A DNA stretch of 64,000 bases. Origin: JAAXHB01 sp965214945 (GTDB taxonomy: Bacteria; Actinomycetota; Acidimicrobiia; Acidimicrobiales; Aldehydirespiratoraceae). Of the stretch, positions 8,997-22,398 are shown one piece after another (positions within the stretch are counted from its first letter, which is position 1; every line of letters starts with the position of its first letter). Under the pieces are notes generated by a model, which was given only the letters and a program-made list of their open reading frames with translations, made no database searches and was not told where the DNA came from. A program made the position numbers and the translations under genes. The DNA lies in NCBI GenBank assembly GCA_965214945.1, contig OZ244029.1, forward strand, positions 372,001 to 436,000, in the 5' to 3' direction.

Positions 8997-9078
8997 GGTC
9001 CGGTGAGTCCACCGGACCGGCCCGGCGCTTACGCGCCGGGCGAGCCGATGGCTGAGGCCGCCAGGCCTCAGCCGGCTC
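8997..9078 (+). other. three tandem perfect hairpins in the rRNA leader
   Basis: Hairpin 1: GGTCCGGTG/CACCGGACC with loop AGTC (8997-9018). Hairpin 2: CCCGGCGC/GCGCCGGG with loop TTAC (9021-9040). Hairpin 3: GGCTGAGGC/GCCTCAGCC with a 6-nt loop (9050-9073), extended by an outer GAGCC/GGCTC stem (9042-9046 and 9074-9078). All three inner stems are perfect, and none is followed by a T run, so they are unlikely to be simple terminators. They may act in antitermination, attenuation or rRNA processing. The rest of 8851-8996 shows only short GC-rich palindromes. Confidence 0.8.
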
Positions 9079-9165
9079 TCCAAAACGCGCCGGCCGCCCC
9101 GCTGGCTTGCGGGATACGGCTGCGCACCCGATTGACGGCGTTGCCCATGCGGCGCGTCGAAGATC

Positions 9166-14066
<4,901 letters not shown>

Positions 14067-14181
14067 CTTTGTCGTTGCTATCTGTCGTATCGAATGATGG
14101 CGTTCGTGCTCGCTATGGAGTTCTCAGGAGGCTGCCCGTCTGCTGCTATTGGGCGAGCCGGAGCGAATGAGGACAACAGGT
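14067..14181 (+). other. 23S-5S spacer
   Basis: This stretch contains the 3' strand of the 23S processing stem (14102-14131). No other gene is seen. Confidence 0.75.
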
Positions 14182-14298
<117 letters not shown>

Positions 14299-14363
14299 TT
14301 CTTGCCGGTGACCAGTTCCCGATAGAGGGGTTAGCCACTGGCCGCTAGCACCCGAACAGAACA

Positions 14364-14404
14364 GAATTACGGGGGCGACTGGATGAATTACGGGGGCGGC
14401 TGGA
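14364..14404. repeat. 20-bp tandem duplication before the choline-sulfatase
   Basis: GAATTACGGGGGCGACTGGA (14364-14383) recurs as GAATTACGGGGGCGGCTGGA (14385-14404), 19 of 20 identical. The second copy ends in the GGAGG ribosome-binding site of the next gene, so the duplicated edge is the 5' leader. The remaining 14299-14363 shows only a weak hairpin (TTAGC/GCTAG) and no clear terminator. Confidence 0.85.
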
Positions 14405-14413
14405 GGCACTGCC

Positions 14414-15913
14414 ATGTCTAAGGCGCCGAATTTATTGTTGATCATGGCCGACCAGATGGCTGCCCCGTTCATCAGCCCCTACGGTGGTCCGGCCGTCACT
14501 CCCGCTCTTGAGCGGTTGGCCGCTGAGGGGGTCGTGTTCTACACCTACAGCAACAGCCCGCTGTGCGCGCCAGCTCGCTTCTCGATGCTGACCGGGCGAC
14601 TCGGAAGCCGTATCGGGGCCTACGACAATGCAGCAGAACTCTCCTCCACCGTACCCACGTTCGTTCATCATCTCCGTCGCCGGGGCTACCAGACGTCGCT
14701 GGTGGGCAAAATGCACTTCGTGGGGGCCGATCAGCTTCACGGTTACGAGGAGCGGTTGACCACCGACATCTACCCGGCCGACTTCGGGTGGACCCCTAAC
14801 TGGGAAACTCCCGGGCGTCGGGTCGACTGGTGGCACCACAACCTCGACAGCGTGATTAACGCCGGAGTGGCTGACGCCACCAACCAGCTCGACTTCGACG
14901 ACGACGTCGGGGTCAAGGCCATCCGCAAACTGAGGGATCTGGCCCGCACCAGCGACGATCGTCCCTGGTTCGTGACCGTGTCATTCACACATCCCCATGA
15001 TCCCTACGTGACTCGCCAGGAGTTCTGGGATCTCTACGACCACGACGACATACCCATGCCCGATGTCGGCCCCCTGCCCGAGACCGACCTGGATCCTCAC
15101 AGCGTCCGGCTCCGCCACATAATTACCGCCGATATGGTCGAGGTGAGCGACGAGCAAATCGTCAACGCCCGCCGCGCCTACCTGGCCAACTGCTCCTACG
15201 TGGACTGGTGGGTGGGCCGGATTCTTAAAACCCTTGAATACCACCGGATGACTGGCGACACGGTGGTGGTGTTCACTGCCGATCACGGCGACATGCTGGG
15301 GGAGCGAGGTCTCTGGTACAAGATGAGCTTCTTCGAGCACTCAGCCGTAGTGCCGCTCATGGTATGGGCCCCGGGCCGGTTCGAGCCCCGGGAGGTGGCT
15401 ACTCTGGCCAGCCTCATCGACATCGGTCCGACGCTCATCGACCTGAGCGGCGGAGTGGTCCCCGACACGATGGACGGAGCCAGTCTGGTGCCCTTCGCCG
15501 AAGGTGACGAGGAACCGGAGCGGACGGTGCTGGGCGAGTACCTGGGTGAGGGAGCAGCAGCACCGATCTTCATGCTTCGCCGGGGCCGCCTCAAGTACGT
15601 GTGGAGCGAACCCGACGGCACCCAGTTGTTTGATCTGGCCACCGATTACCGCGAACTCGACAACCTGGCCTGCGAACCGGCCTGGGCCGATGCCGTTGCC
15701 GCCTTCGACGCCGAGGTCCGTGCCCGCTGGGATTCCGAGAAGATTCACCGGGAGGTGCTGGACAGCCAGAGGGACCGCCGCACCGTGGACGCCGCTTTGC
15801 GCACCGGACGGTACACCCCTTGGGACTATCAGCCTGTCAGCGATGCCGCCAACCAGTACATGCGTAACCACCTCAACCTCAACGAGTTAGAACGGCAACG
15901 CCGTTCCAGGTGA
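14414..15913 (+). CDS. betC: choline-sulfatase
   Basis: This enzyme hydrolyses choline-O-sulfate to choline and sulfate. The 499-residue protein carries the formylglycine motif CAPARFSMLTG (about residue 51) and the choline-sulfatase hallmarks SRIGAYDNAAE, GKMHFVGADQLHGYEERLTT, TNQLDFDDDV, SFTHPHDPYV and the DHGDMLGERGLW metal site. The C-terminus (WDYQPVSDAANQYMRNHLN) is the choline-sulfatase tail, normally involved in oligomerisation. GGAGG lies 8 bp before ATG. There is no signal peptide, consistent with cytoplasmic action. A formylglycine-generating enzyme is needed but is not in the window. No bet genes are adjacent. Confidence 0.9.
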   Translation: MSKAPNLLLIMADQMAAPFISPYGGPAVTPALERLAAEGVVFYTYSNSPLCAPARFSMLTGRLGSRIGAYDNAAELSSTVPTFVHHLRRRGYQTSLVGKMHFVGADQLHGYEERLTTDIYPADFGWTPNWETPGRRVDWWHHNLDSVINAGVADATNQLDFDDDVGVKAIRKLRDLARTSDDRPWFVTVSFTHPHDPYVTRQEFWDLYDHDDIPMPDVGPLPETDLDPHSVRLRHIITADMVEVSDEQIVNARRAYLANCSYVDWWVGRILKTLEYHRMTGDTVVVFTADHGDMLGERGLWYKMSFFEHSAVVPLMVWAPGRFEPREVATLASLIDIGPTLIDLSGGVVPDTMDGASLVPFAEGDEEPERTVLGEYLGEGAAAPIFMLRRGRLKYVWSEPDGTQLFDLATDYRELDNLACEPAWADAVAAFDAEVRARWDSEKIHREVLDSQRDRRTVDAALRTGRYTPWDYQPVSDAANQYMRNHLNLNELERQRRSR

Positions 15914-16013
15914 CTTTGGCCTCGACGCTGGGATGCCCCTCAACCCGGCGAGCCCCTAACCGGAACGACTACGATCCGGCAACGCCAACGCCCCGGCACA
16001 GTTAAACTTGGTC

Positions 16014-16712
16014 ATGGTGTCGAACGACACCCGCAGCGAGCTGGTGAGAGCGCTGGGGTCAAGACCGGGAAAGCGCATGGTTCGCCGGTTCGAGGAGGCC
16101 GTGGATGCCTTCCGAGCTGAACGGTTCGATGACGCCCGCAAGTTGCTGGCACCGCTGGCCCGCGCCGTGCCGCAGATACCCGAAGTCCGCGAGCTGTACG
16201 GTCTGAGTCTGTATCGGCTGGGTCGCTTCCAGCTGGCGATGCGGGAGCTGAAAGCGTTCAGGGTGCTGAGCGGCTCCACCGAGCAGCACCCGGTGCTGGC
16301 CGACTGCCACCGGGCCCTGGGCCGCTGGGCCGATGTCGAGGCGCTCTGGAAGGAACTCGCGAGCGCTTCACCGTCGGTTGAGTTGGTGACCGAGGGCCTG
16401 ATCGTCACCGCCGGCGCGCTGGCTGACCGCGGCGATCTTCCGGCGGCTGTTCGAATGCTGGAGCGAGGCTGGATCGGCCGCAGGCGAGGCAGACCCGCGC
16501 CCGGACGGCGTACTGCCAAGGCCGGAACGCTGGGGCGGGACTGGACGGTGCCTCGACAGCCAGGGCCCCACCACCTGCGTCGCGCCTACGCGCTTGCCGA
16601 CCTGTACGAGCGCGCGGGGCGCTCTCCGCGGGCGCGCGAGCTATTCACCTGGGTGCACCACCACGCCCCTGATCTTGCCGACGTGGCCGAACGGGTGCGG
16701 GCGCTGCGCTAG
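16014..16712 (+). CDS. TPR-type protein of unknown function
   Basis: The protein has about 232 residues and starts at ATG 16014. Helical repeats of the tetratricopeptide type are visible (EAVDAFRAERFDDARKLLAP, ELYGLSLYRLGRFQLAMREL, and near the end ALADLYERAGRSPRARELFT). A basic Arg/Gly-rich loop (about 155-180) interrupts them. No catalytic motif is seen. It probably mediates protein interactions. It is followed after 44 bp by the aldolase gene. Confidence 0.75.
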   Translation: MVSNDTRSELVRALGSRPGKRMVRRFEEAVDAFRAERFDDARKLLAPLARAVPQIPEVRELYGLSLYRLGRFQLAMRELKAFRVLSGSTEQHPVLADCHRALGRWADVEALWKELASASPSVELVTEGLIVTAGALADRGDLPAAVRMLERGWIGRRRGRPAPGRRTAKAGTLGRDWTVPRQPGPHHLRRAYALADLYERAGRSPRARELFTWVHHHAPDLADVAERVRALR

Positions 16713-16756
16713 TCGGTCACAACGTCAGCGCCGTGCGCCGGTGCTAATGTCGGCAC

Positions 16757-17806
<1,050 letters not shown>

Positions 17807-17844
17807 CGGCGCAACGCTCCGCTTTGTCGGCGGTCGGCGGGTGC

Positions 17845-17956
17845 CGTCTAGTGGTCGATGCTGTTGAGAGGAGAACTCGGGGAGAAGGGAACTCGGGACC
17901 CGTGACGGCGGGTCTTTTAGTGGCCGCGCGGACGTTTAGCGGTGGATGCTGTTGAG
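17845..17956. repeat. tail duplication of the sugar ABC ATPase gene
   Basis: The 24 bp covering the end and stop codon of the minus-strand ATPase gene (17933-17956) recur at 17845-17868 with 21 of 24 identical, including an in-register stop (TAG instead of TAA). The copy lies 64 bp beyond the gene end; the fbaB terminator sits between them. Confidence 0.85.
17897..17918 (+). terminator. rho-independent terminator of fbaB
   Basis: GACCCG and CGGGTC form a perfect 6-bp stem with loop TGACGG, followed directly by TTTT. Confidence 0.7.
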
Positions 17957-19099
17957 TGTGGTTGTGTCGAAGAAGTGCAAGTTCGAGACGCTGACGGCCA
18001 CCGCAGTCCGGTCGCCCATGCGGATCTGGCTGCGAGGACTGAAGCGGCCGACTGTGTTCGCTTTGCCGCTGAGTTCCTCCACATGGTCGGGGTCGCCGGC
18101 GTCCGCGCGCACCGCGTCAATCGAAAAATGCACCAGGAGTTCGCTTCCGAGCGCTTCGACGAGTGAGATCGTCGTGTTGATGCGCGAGTGTTGCAGACTC
18201 GCGTAGTCGTCGGCGGCGAGTGCGGCGTCCTCGAAGTCCTCGGGACGGATTCCGACGATGACCTTGCCGCCGTCAAGGGATCGAAGCGCGGGCCTGGCGT
18301 CGAATGTCTCAGGCGGCAGATCGAGAGCCGTGGAGCCCAGAAGAAGACGGTCGCCGTCGAGGTTCGCATGGAACAGGTTCATTGAGGGCGAGCCGATAAA
18401 GGCGGCCACGAACACGTTGCAAGGATGGTCGTAGAGACGCTGAGGCGTGTCCACCTGCTGGAGCACGCCGTCCTTGAGAACGGCGACACGATCCCCCATC
18501 GTCATGGCTTCCACCTGGTCGTGGGTCACAAACACGGTGGTGACTCCGAGTTCGCGCTGGAGCCGGGCAATCTCCCCCCGCATCTGCACGCGTAGCTTGG
18601 CATCGAGGTTCGACAGAGGCTCATCCATCAGGAAGGCGGACGGCTCACGTACGATGGCACGGCCCATGGCGACCCGCTGACGCTGGCCCCCCGAGAGCTG
18701 GCCTGGCTTGCGGTCGAGATAGTCCTCTAACTCCAGTATCCGAGCCGCCTCGCGGATCCGTCGGTCCCTTTCGGCCTTGGGCGTGCGTGCTACCTTCAGG
18801 GCGAAACCAATGTTGTTGTACACGCTCATGTGGGCGTACAGCGCGTAGTTCTGGAACACCATTGCGATGTTGCGATGCTTAGGCGCCAGTTCGTTGACCA
18901 CGCGGTCTCCGATCTGGATCTCACCGTCGGTGACTTCCTCCAGGCCGGCGACCATGCGCAAGGCCGTCGACTTGCCACAGCCAGACGGCCCGACCAGCAC
19001 CAAAAACTCCTTGTCCTCGATCTCGAGGTTGAGGTCGTGGATGGCCTGAAACCCGTTCGGGTACACCTTGTCGACGCGGCTGAAGGAAACTGATGCCAT
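17936..19099 (-). CDS. sugar ABC transporter ATPase (UgpC/MsmK/MalK type)
   Basis: This protein hydrolyses ATP to drive a carbohydrate importer at the inner face of the membrane. The 388-residue protein has Walker A GPSGCGKST, Q-loop FQNYALYAHM, signature LSGGQRQRVAMGRAI, Walker B FLMDEPLSNLDAKLR, and a C-terminal OB-type regulatory domain (VIVGIRPEDFED) as in MalK. ATG 19099 is preferred over GTG 19105. The only sugar permeases in the window are about 10 kb away (29720-31467), so it is the likely ATPase for that system or a shared one. Both edges of the gene are duplicated (19106-19147 and 17845-17868). Confidence 0.92.
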   Translation of the reverse strand: MASVSFSRVDKVYPNGFQAIHDLNLEIEDKEFLVLVGPSGCGKSTALRMVAGLEEVTDGEIQIGDRVVNELAPKHRNIAMVFQNYALYAHMSVYNNIGFALKVARTPKAERDRRIREAARILELEDYLDRKPGQLSGGQRQRVAMGRAIVREPSAFLMDEPLSNLDAKLRVQMRGEIARLQRELGVTTVFVTHDQVEAMTMGDRVAVLKDGVLQQVDTPQRLYDHPCNVFVAAFIGSPSMNLFHANLDGDRLLLGSTALDLPPETFDARPALRSLDGGKVIVGIRPEDFEDAALAADDYASLQHSRINTTISLVEALGSELLVHFSIDAVRADAGDPDHVEELSGKANTVGRFSPRSQIRMGDRTAVAVSVSNLHFFDTTTLNSIHR

Positions 19100-19105
19100 C
19101 TTCAC

Positions 19106-19147
19106 ATCCTATTGCTGTTGATCTGAATATCCTATTGCTGTTGATCT
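19106..19147. repeat. 19-bp direct repeat upstream of the ABC ATPase
   Basis: ATCCTATTGCTGTTGATCT occurs at 19106-19124 and again, identically, at 19129-19147. On the coding strand this is the leader just before the start codon. The rest of the gap to 19221 shows nothing recognisable. Confidence 0.9.
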
Positions 19148-19221
19148 ACCCGCCTCAGACGGCAGAGGCTGCCGGGCGCCGTGAAGGGTCCAATTGCGGC
19201 GTGGCTGCGGCAAGCAGCTCG

Positions 19222-19277
19222 GGCTTCGGTCAGCGCGGCGCCTTCGATCACGCGCTGGCTTCGGTCAGCGCGGCGCC
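19222..19277. repeat. tail duplication of the first PhyH gene
   Basis: The 21 bp at 19257-19277 span the last codons and stop (TCA on this strand) of the minus-strand PhyH gene. An identical 21-bp copy with its own TGA stop lies at 19222-19242, 35 bp downstream of the original. Confidence 0.92.
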
Positions 19278-20095
19278 TCGTCTGTGATCGTGTCGGTGCG
19301 CTCCCACGCATACGGCGGTTCCAGAATCTGGCGCTCGATGGGGGTCAGTTCGCGTTTTGTATCCTGTGACGGTTGCGGATACATGCCGCCGGACTTCTCC
19401 CGTCCATCCTCTCGGTAGCGTCCTTCGAACGCAATGTGGCCCGGGGTGTATCGGTAGAAGAGAACACGGCGCTCATGATCAGCCCTCCACCGAAGCGTGC
19501 CGTGCGTGAGCGCCTCGGTGAAAATAACTGCCGCCCCGGCCTTTAGCGCCACTGGTTTGACCCAAGGCCCCGGATCCAGCAGAGGCTCGAAACTCGCAGG
19601 ACACGCGAAGTTGCTTTTGTGGCTTCCGGGAAGCGCGCAAAAGCCTCCGTCGGTGTCGTCGGCGTCGCACAACGAGTAGGCGACCACCAGTAGTCCGCAG
19701 CGGATCTGCCCGTCAGCCACCTCATAGGAGATGGCGGGCTTATACGGCGTCAAGCCTCCATGGAGTTCGAAGGGCCCTCCACCCTTTCGCATCAACATGG
19801 CGTGGCCGTGGTCGTAGCGGAACTGCGGGCCGAGAAGGTCGACGAGCCGTCTGACGATGCCAGGGTGAGCGATCAGCCGCTGAAATGGCTCGGCCCACCT
19901 GTGCAGAGGACCGGCCGAGATGTGGTCGTCGTCGTTTCGCCAGAAGTCAAAGAACGGATCGCCGGATCGCTGCTGGTTCCAGATGTCGTACTCATCCAGC
20001 AGACGGTTGAGCTCTTGCAGCTCGCCGGGAGTGAGCGCATCCTCGATGACCAGGTATCCCTGAAGATCGAATAGGTAGCGCTCCTGCTCCGTCAC
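19265..20095 (-). CDS. PhyH-family Fe(II)/2OG dioxygenase, copy 1
   Basis: The 276-residue cytosolic protein belongs to the phytanoyl-CoA dioxygenase superfamily. It starts TEQERYLFDLQGYLVIEDAL, a hallmark of the superfamily. The distal iron and 2OG ligands lie in ALTHGTLRW and the following Arg-rich strand; LPGSHKSNF is conserved. At the usual HxD position the sequence is LHGG, so the metal-binding carboxylate appears to be replaced by glycine, as in related non-haem iron halogenases. The substrate is unknown. It is a paralogue of the next gene, 4 bp away. It may act on components freed by the adjacent sulfatase and rhamnosidase, which is inference. Confidence 0.88.
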   Translation of the reverse strand: MTEQERYLFDLQGYLVIEDALTPGELQELNRLLDEYDIWNQQRSGDPFFDFWRNDDDHISAGPLHRWAEPFQRLIAHPGIVRRLVDLLGPQFRYDHGHAMLMRKGGGPFELHGGLTPYKPAISYEVADGQIRCGLLVVAYSLCDADDTDGGFCALPGSHKSNFACPASFEPLLDPGPWVKPVALKAGAAVIFTEALTHGTLRWRADHERRVLFYRYTPGHIAFEGRYREDGREKSGGMYPQPSQDTKRELTPIERQILEPPYAWERTDTITDEAPR

Positions 20096-20099
20096 AGGC

Positions 20100-20951
20100 T
20101 CAGCCCTCTGATGTTGCTGGGTCGGCCGTTGCTGGGTTGGCCTTCCTGATGGTGTCGGACCGCTCGTGGACGTAGGGCGGCTCTAGCATCCGTCGAAGCT
20201 CGTGAGTCATCTCGTCGTTGGGTGCATCTGCAGGGCTGGGGTATGACCAGGCTTCCGCGCCGTCCTGCCGGTAGCGACCGACGAATGCCATATGACCGGG
20301 GGTGTAGCGGTACAACAGAGCCCGTCGCTCATGATCTGCGGTCCACGGCAAAGTGCCGTGCGTGAGCGCTTCGGTGAAGATGATCGCCGAGCCGGCCTTG
20401 TGAGGGATGTGCTGGAGCCACTGTCCTGGGTCTCGCAGCGGCAGGAAATCAGCAGGGCATTCGAAGTTGCTCTTGTGACTGCCCGGCACAGCGACGAACC
20501 CCCCGTCGCCCGGGCCCACATCGCACAGCGCGTAAGCCACGACCGTGAGTCCGCTGCGAATCAGGCCGTCGGCAACGCGATAAGAGATCGTAGGATGCCT
20601 CGGGGTGCCTCCGCCGTGAAGTGCCAGCGTCGTGCTTCCCTTTCGCATGAACATGGCGTGGCCGTGGTCGTAGCGGAACTGCGGGCCGAGCAGCTCCTGC
20701 AGATATTTGGCCATCACAGGATGACCAACGAGATGCAGGAACGGAGTGTCCCAGAAGTGAGGTGAGCCGACATGGAAGAAGTGCTCGTCGTTGGTCCAAT
20801 AATCCAGGGGTGCGTCGGTTCCGCGCGGCTGGTTCCACAGGTTGTAACTGTCGAGGAGGTCGTTGAACTCATGAACCTCATCGGGCCGCAGCACGTTGTC
20901 AACCACCAGGTATCCCTGAAGATCGAATAGGTATCGCTCTTCTTCAGTCAT
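20100..20951 (-). CDS. PhyH-family Fe(II)/2OG dioxygenase, copy 2
   Basis: This 283-residue paralogue of the downstream gene shares TEEERYLFDLQGYLVV, PQFRYDHGHAM/MFMRKG, VPGSHKSNFECPADF and ALTHGTLPWTADHERR. It also has LHGG at the expected HxD metal site. Tandem duplication with later divergence is likely. Its last residues, NPATADPATSEG, come from a 15-bp tandem duplication (20113-20142). A second copy of its start region lies upstream (20955-21006). It probably forms an operon with copy 1. Confidence 0.88.
   Translation of the reverse strand: MTEEERYLFDLQGYLVVDNVLRPDEVHEFNDLLDSYNLWNQPRGTDAPLDYWTNDEHFFHVGSPHFWDTPFLHLVGHPVMAKYLQELLGPQFRYDHGHAMFMRKGSTTLALHGGGTPRHPTISYRVADGLIRSGLTVVAYALCDVGPGDGGFVAVPGSHKSNFECPADFLPLRDPGQWLQHIPHKAGSAIIFTEALTHGTLPWTADHERRALLYRYTPGHMAFVGRYRQDGAEAWSYPSPADAPNDEMTHELRRMLEPPYVHERSDTIRKANPATADPATSEG
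20113..20142. repeat. in-frame 15-bp tandem duplication at the end of PhyH copy 2
   Basis: GTTGCTGGGTCGGCC (20113-20127) is followed directly by GTTGCTGGGTTGGCC (20128-20142). It lengthens the protein C-terminus by five residues. Confidence 0.85.
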
Positions 20952-20954
20952 GCA

Positions 20955-21006
20955 GCTTGAGTCATGCTGTGGCTTGCTTCAATTGTGCGGTTTGAGTCAT
21001 ACTGTG
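20955..21006. repeat. duplicated start region upstream of PhyH copy 2
   Basis: GCTTGAGTCATGCTGTG (20955-20971) and GTTTGAGTCATACTGTG (20990-21006) match at 15 of 17 positions. On the minus strand each contains ATGACTCAA, resembling the true start ATGACTGAA at 20951. Confidence 0.7.
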
Positions 21007-21063
21007 ACTGCTTTCCCTCTCAGGCGGGGCTGGCCTGCCTTAGCGAAAGGAGAACCGGCCGGG

Positions 21064-22398
21064 CTACAGCTGCTCCGAGCCGGTTTTGAAGTCGTCGCCC
21101 GTCTGGTCGGTCCATGACTCTAGCAGAGTCCGGTGTTCGGCCAGGACGCTCTGGAATGCAGCTGACTGTGCCAGATTGGCCGTCTCAAGCGGGTCTGCTT
21201 CGAGGTCGAACAGCATCTCCGGGTCGGCGCCGGCGCTGAAGGCCATGTACTTGTAGCGCGTCGATCGGATCATCCGACCCTTCAGTTCCAGCCTGAACGC
21301 GTCGGGCTGGAGTTCGGCGACCACGAAGTCGCGTCCGGATCGCCGGGGCTCTTCGATCACGGGCCGAAGCGACCGGCCTGCCAAGCCCTCCGGCACCGCA
21401 ACCTGGGCGTAGTCGCACAGAGTCGGAGTGACGTCGACGCCCGAAACGAGATGTGTCACATCAAAGGCCCCCGACGGGATCACCCCCGGCCAGCGGAGGA
21501 TCAGGGGCACCGTCACGGGCTCTTCATACAGCATCTGCTTCGTGACCCATCGATGAGCGGCTACGCCTTCGCCGTGGTCGCTGGTGAGGGCCACCAGCGT
21601 GCTGTCGGCAAGCCCGCGCTCCTCGATGGCCCGCAGCACGCGTCCGATCTGCGCGTCTACCAGCTCGACGAGGCGGTCGTACTCGTACAGGTACCGTCGC
21701 CAATGCGGTTCGTCCCAGTTGTCGGTCCAGCGCAGTTCGGTCCAGCCGTAGTCTGGGATCACGGCGTCCTGCTGCCGCAGCCAGCGCACGAACTCCGGCT
21801 CGCCCGGGTCGGCGTTGAAGTTCTCGGGGAGTTCGGGCAGCGAAACACCCTCCGGCACGTCGGGAAGCACGTCATGGTCGCGATCCATGATCCAGAAGCA
21901 GATGTCGTGGGGGTTGTAGAGGGAGACGGCCAAGAAGAAAGGCCGATCCCGGTTGTCGGAGAGGTACCGGACAGCGGCGTCGGTGATGTCGGAGTCCACC
22001 GATGCCCCGAGGTCTCTGTAGCGGCCCGTCTGCCACGCCAGATTCCAGAAACCTGGGATGTCGTCGGATTCTGTGGGGAACGATTCGGGCAGGTTCCACT
22101 TGCCGGCCCACACAGTCTCGTAACCGGCGGCCCGAAACAGCTCCCCGACATTGGGGATGCCGTCGCGGACGGGCAGGTCGTTGATGTCCACGCCAGCGGT
22201 GTGGGGCATCTGCCCTGTGAGGACTCCGGCCCGGCCCGGGCTGCACAGCGGCGACGCGCAATAAGACTTCTCGAAGGCGACGCCCTCAGCGGCCAGCGCG
22301 TCCATGTTGGGGGTGTGCGTGCGCTTGTTCCCGTAGGCGGTGATCGTGTCCCGTGTCTGCTGGTCGGTGATGATCAGAACGATGTTGGGCCGCGTCAC
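21064..22398 (-). CDS. type I sulfatase
   Basis: The 444-residue protein hydrolyses a sulfate ester. Metal and catalytic motifs are PNIVLIITDQQ, the formylglycine site CSPGRAGVLTG (about residue 52), AGKWNLP, SDHGEGVAAHRWVTK and the closing substrate-strap region. It has no signal peptide. It starts at GTG with GGGAGG upstream, and its GTGA overlaps the stop of the upstream deacetylase-rhamnosidase gene, so the two are co-translated. That coupling makes a sulfated rhamnose-type substrate likely, though the exact sugar cannot be read from sequence. Confidence 0.9.
   Translation of the reverse strand: MTRPNIVLIITDQQTRDTITAYGNKRTHTPNMDALAAEGVAFEKSYCASPLCSPGRAGVLTGQMPHTAGVDINDLPVRDGIPNVGELFRAAGYETVWAGKWNLPESFPTESDDIPGFWNLAWQTGRYRDLGASVDSDITDAAVRYLSDNRDRPFFLAVSLYNPHDICFWIMDRDHDVLPDVPEGVSLPELPENFNADPGEPEFVRWLRQQDAVIPDYGWTELRWTDNWDEPHWRRYLYEYDRLVELVDAQIGRVLRAIEERGLADSTLVALTSDHGEGVAAHRWVTKQMLYEEPVTVPLILRWPGVIPSGAFDVTHLVSGVDVTPTLCDYAQVAVPEGLAGRSLRPVIEEPRRSGRDFVVAELQPDAFRLELKGRMIRSTRYKYMAFSAGADPEMLFDLEADPLETANLAQSAAFQSVLAEHRTLLESWTDQTGDDFKTGSEQL

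Noticed and set aside
8997..9078. The rRNA leader hairpins as rho-independent terminators of tyrS
   Set aside because: There is no T tract after any stem, and they lie 250 bp downstream of tyrS, past a good promoter.
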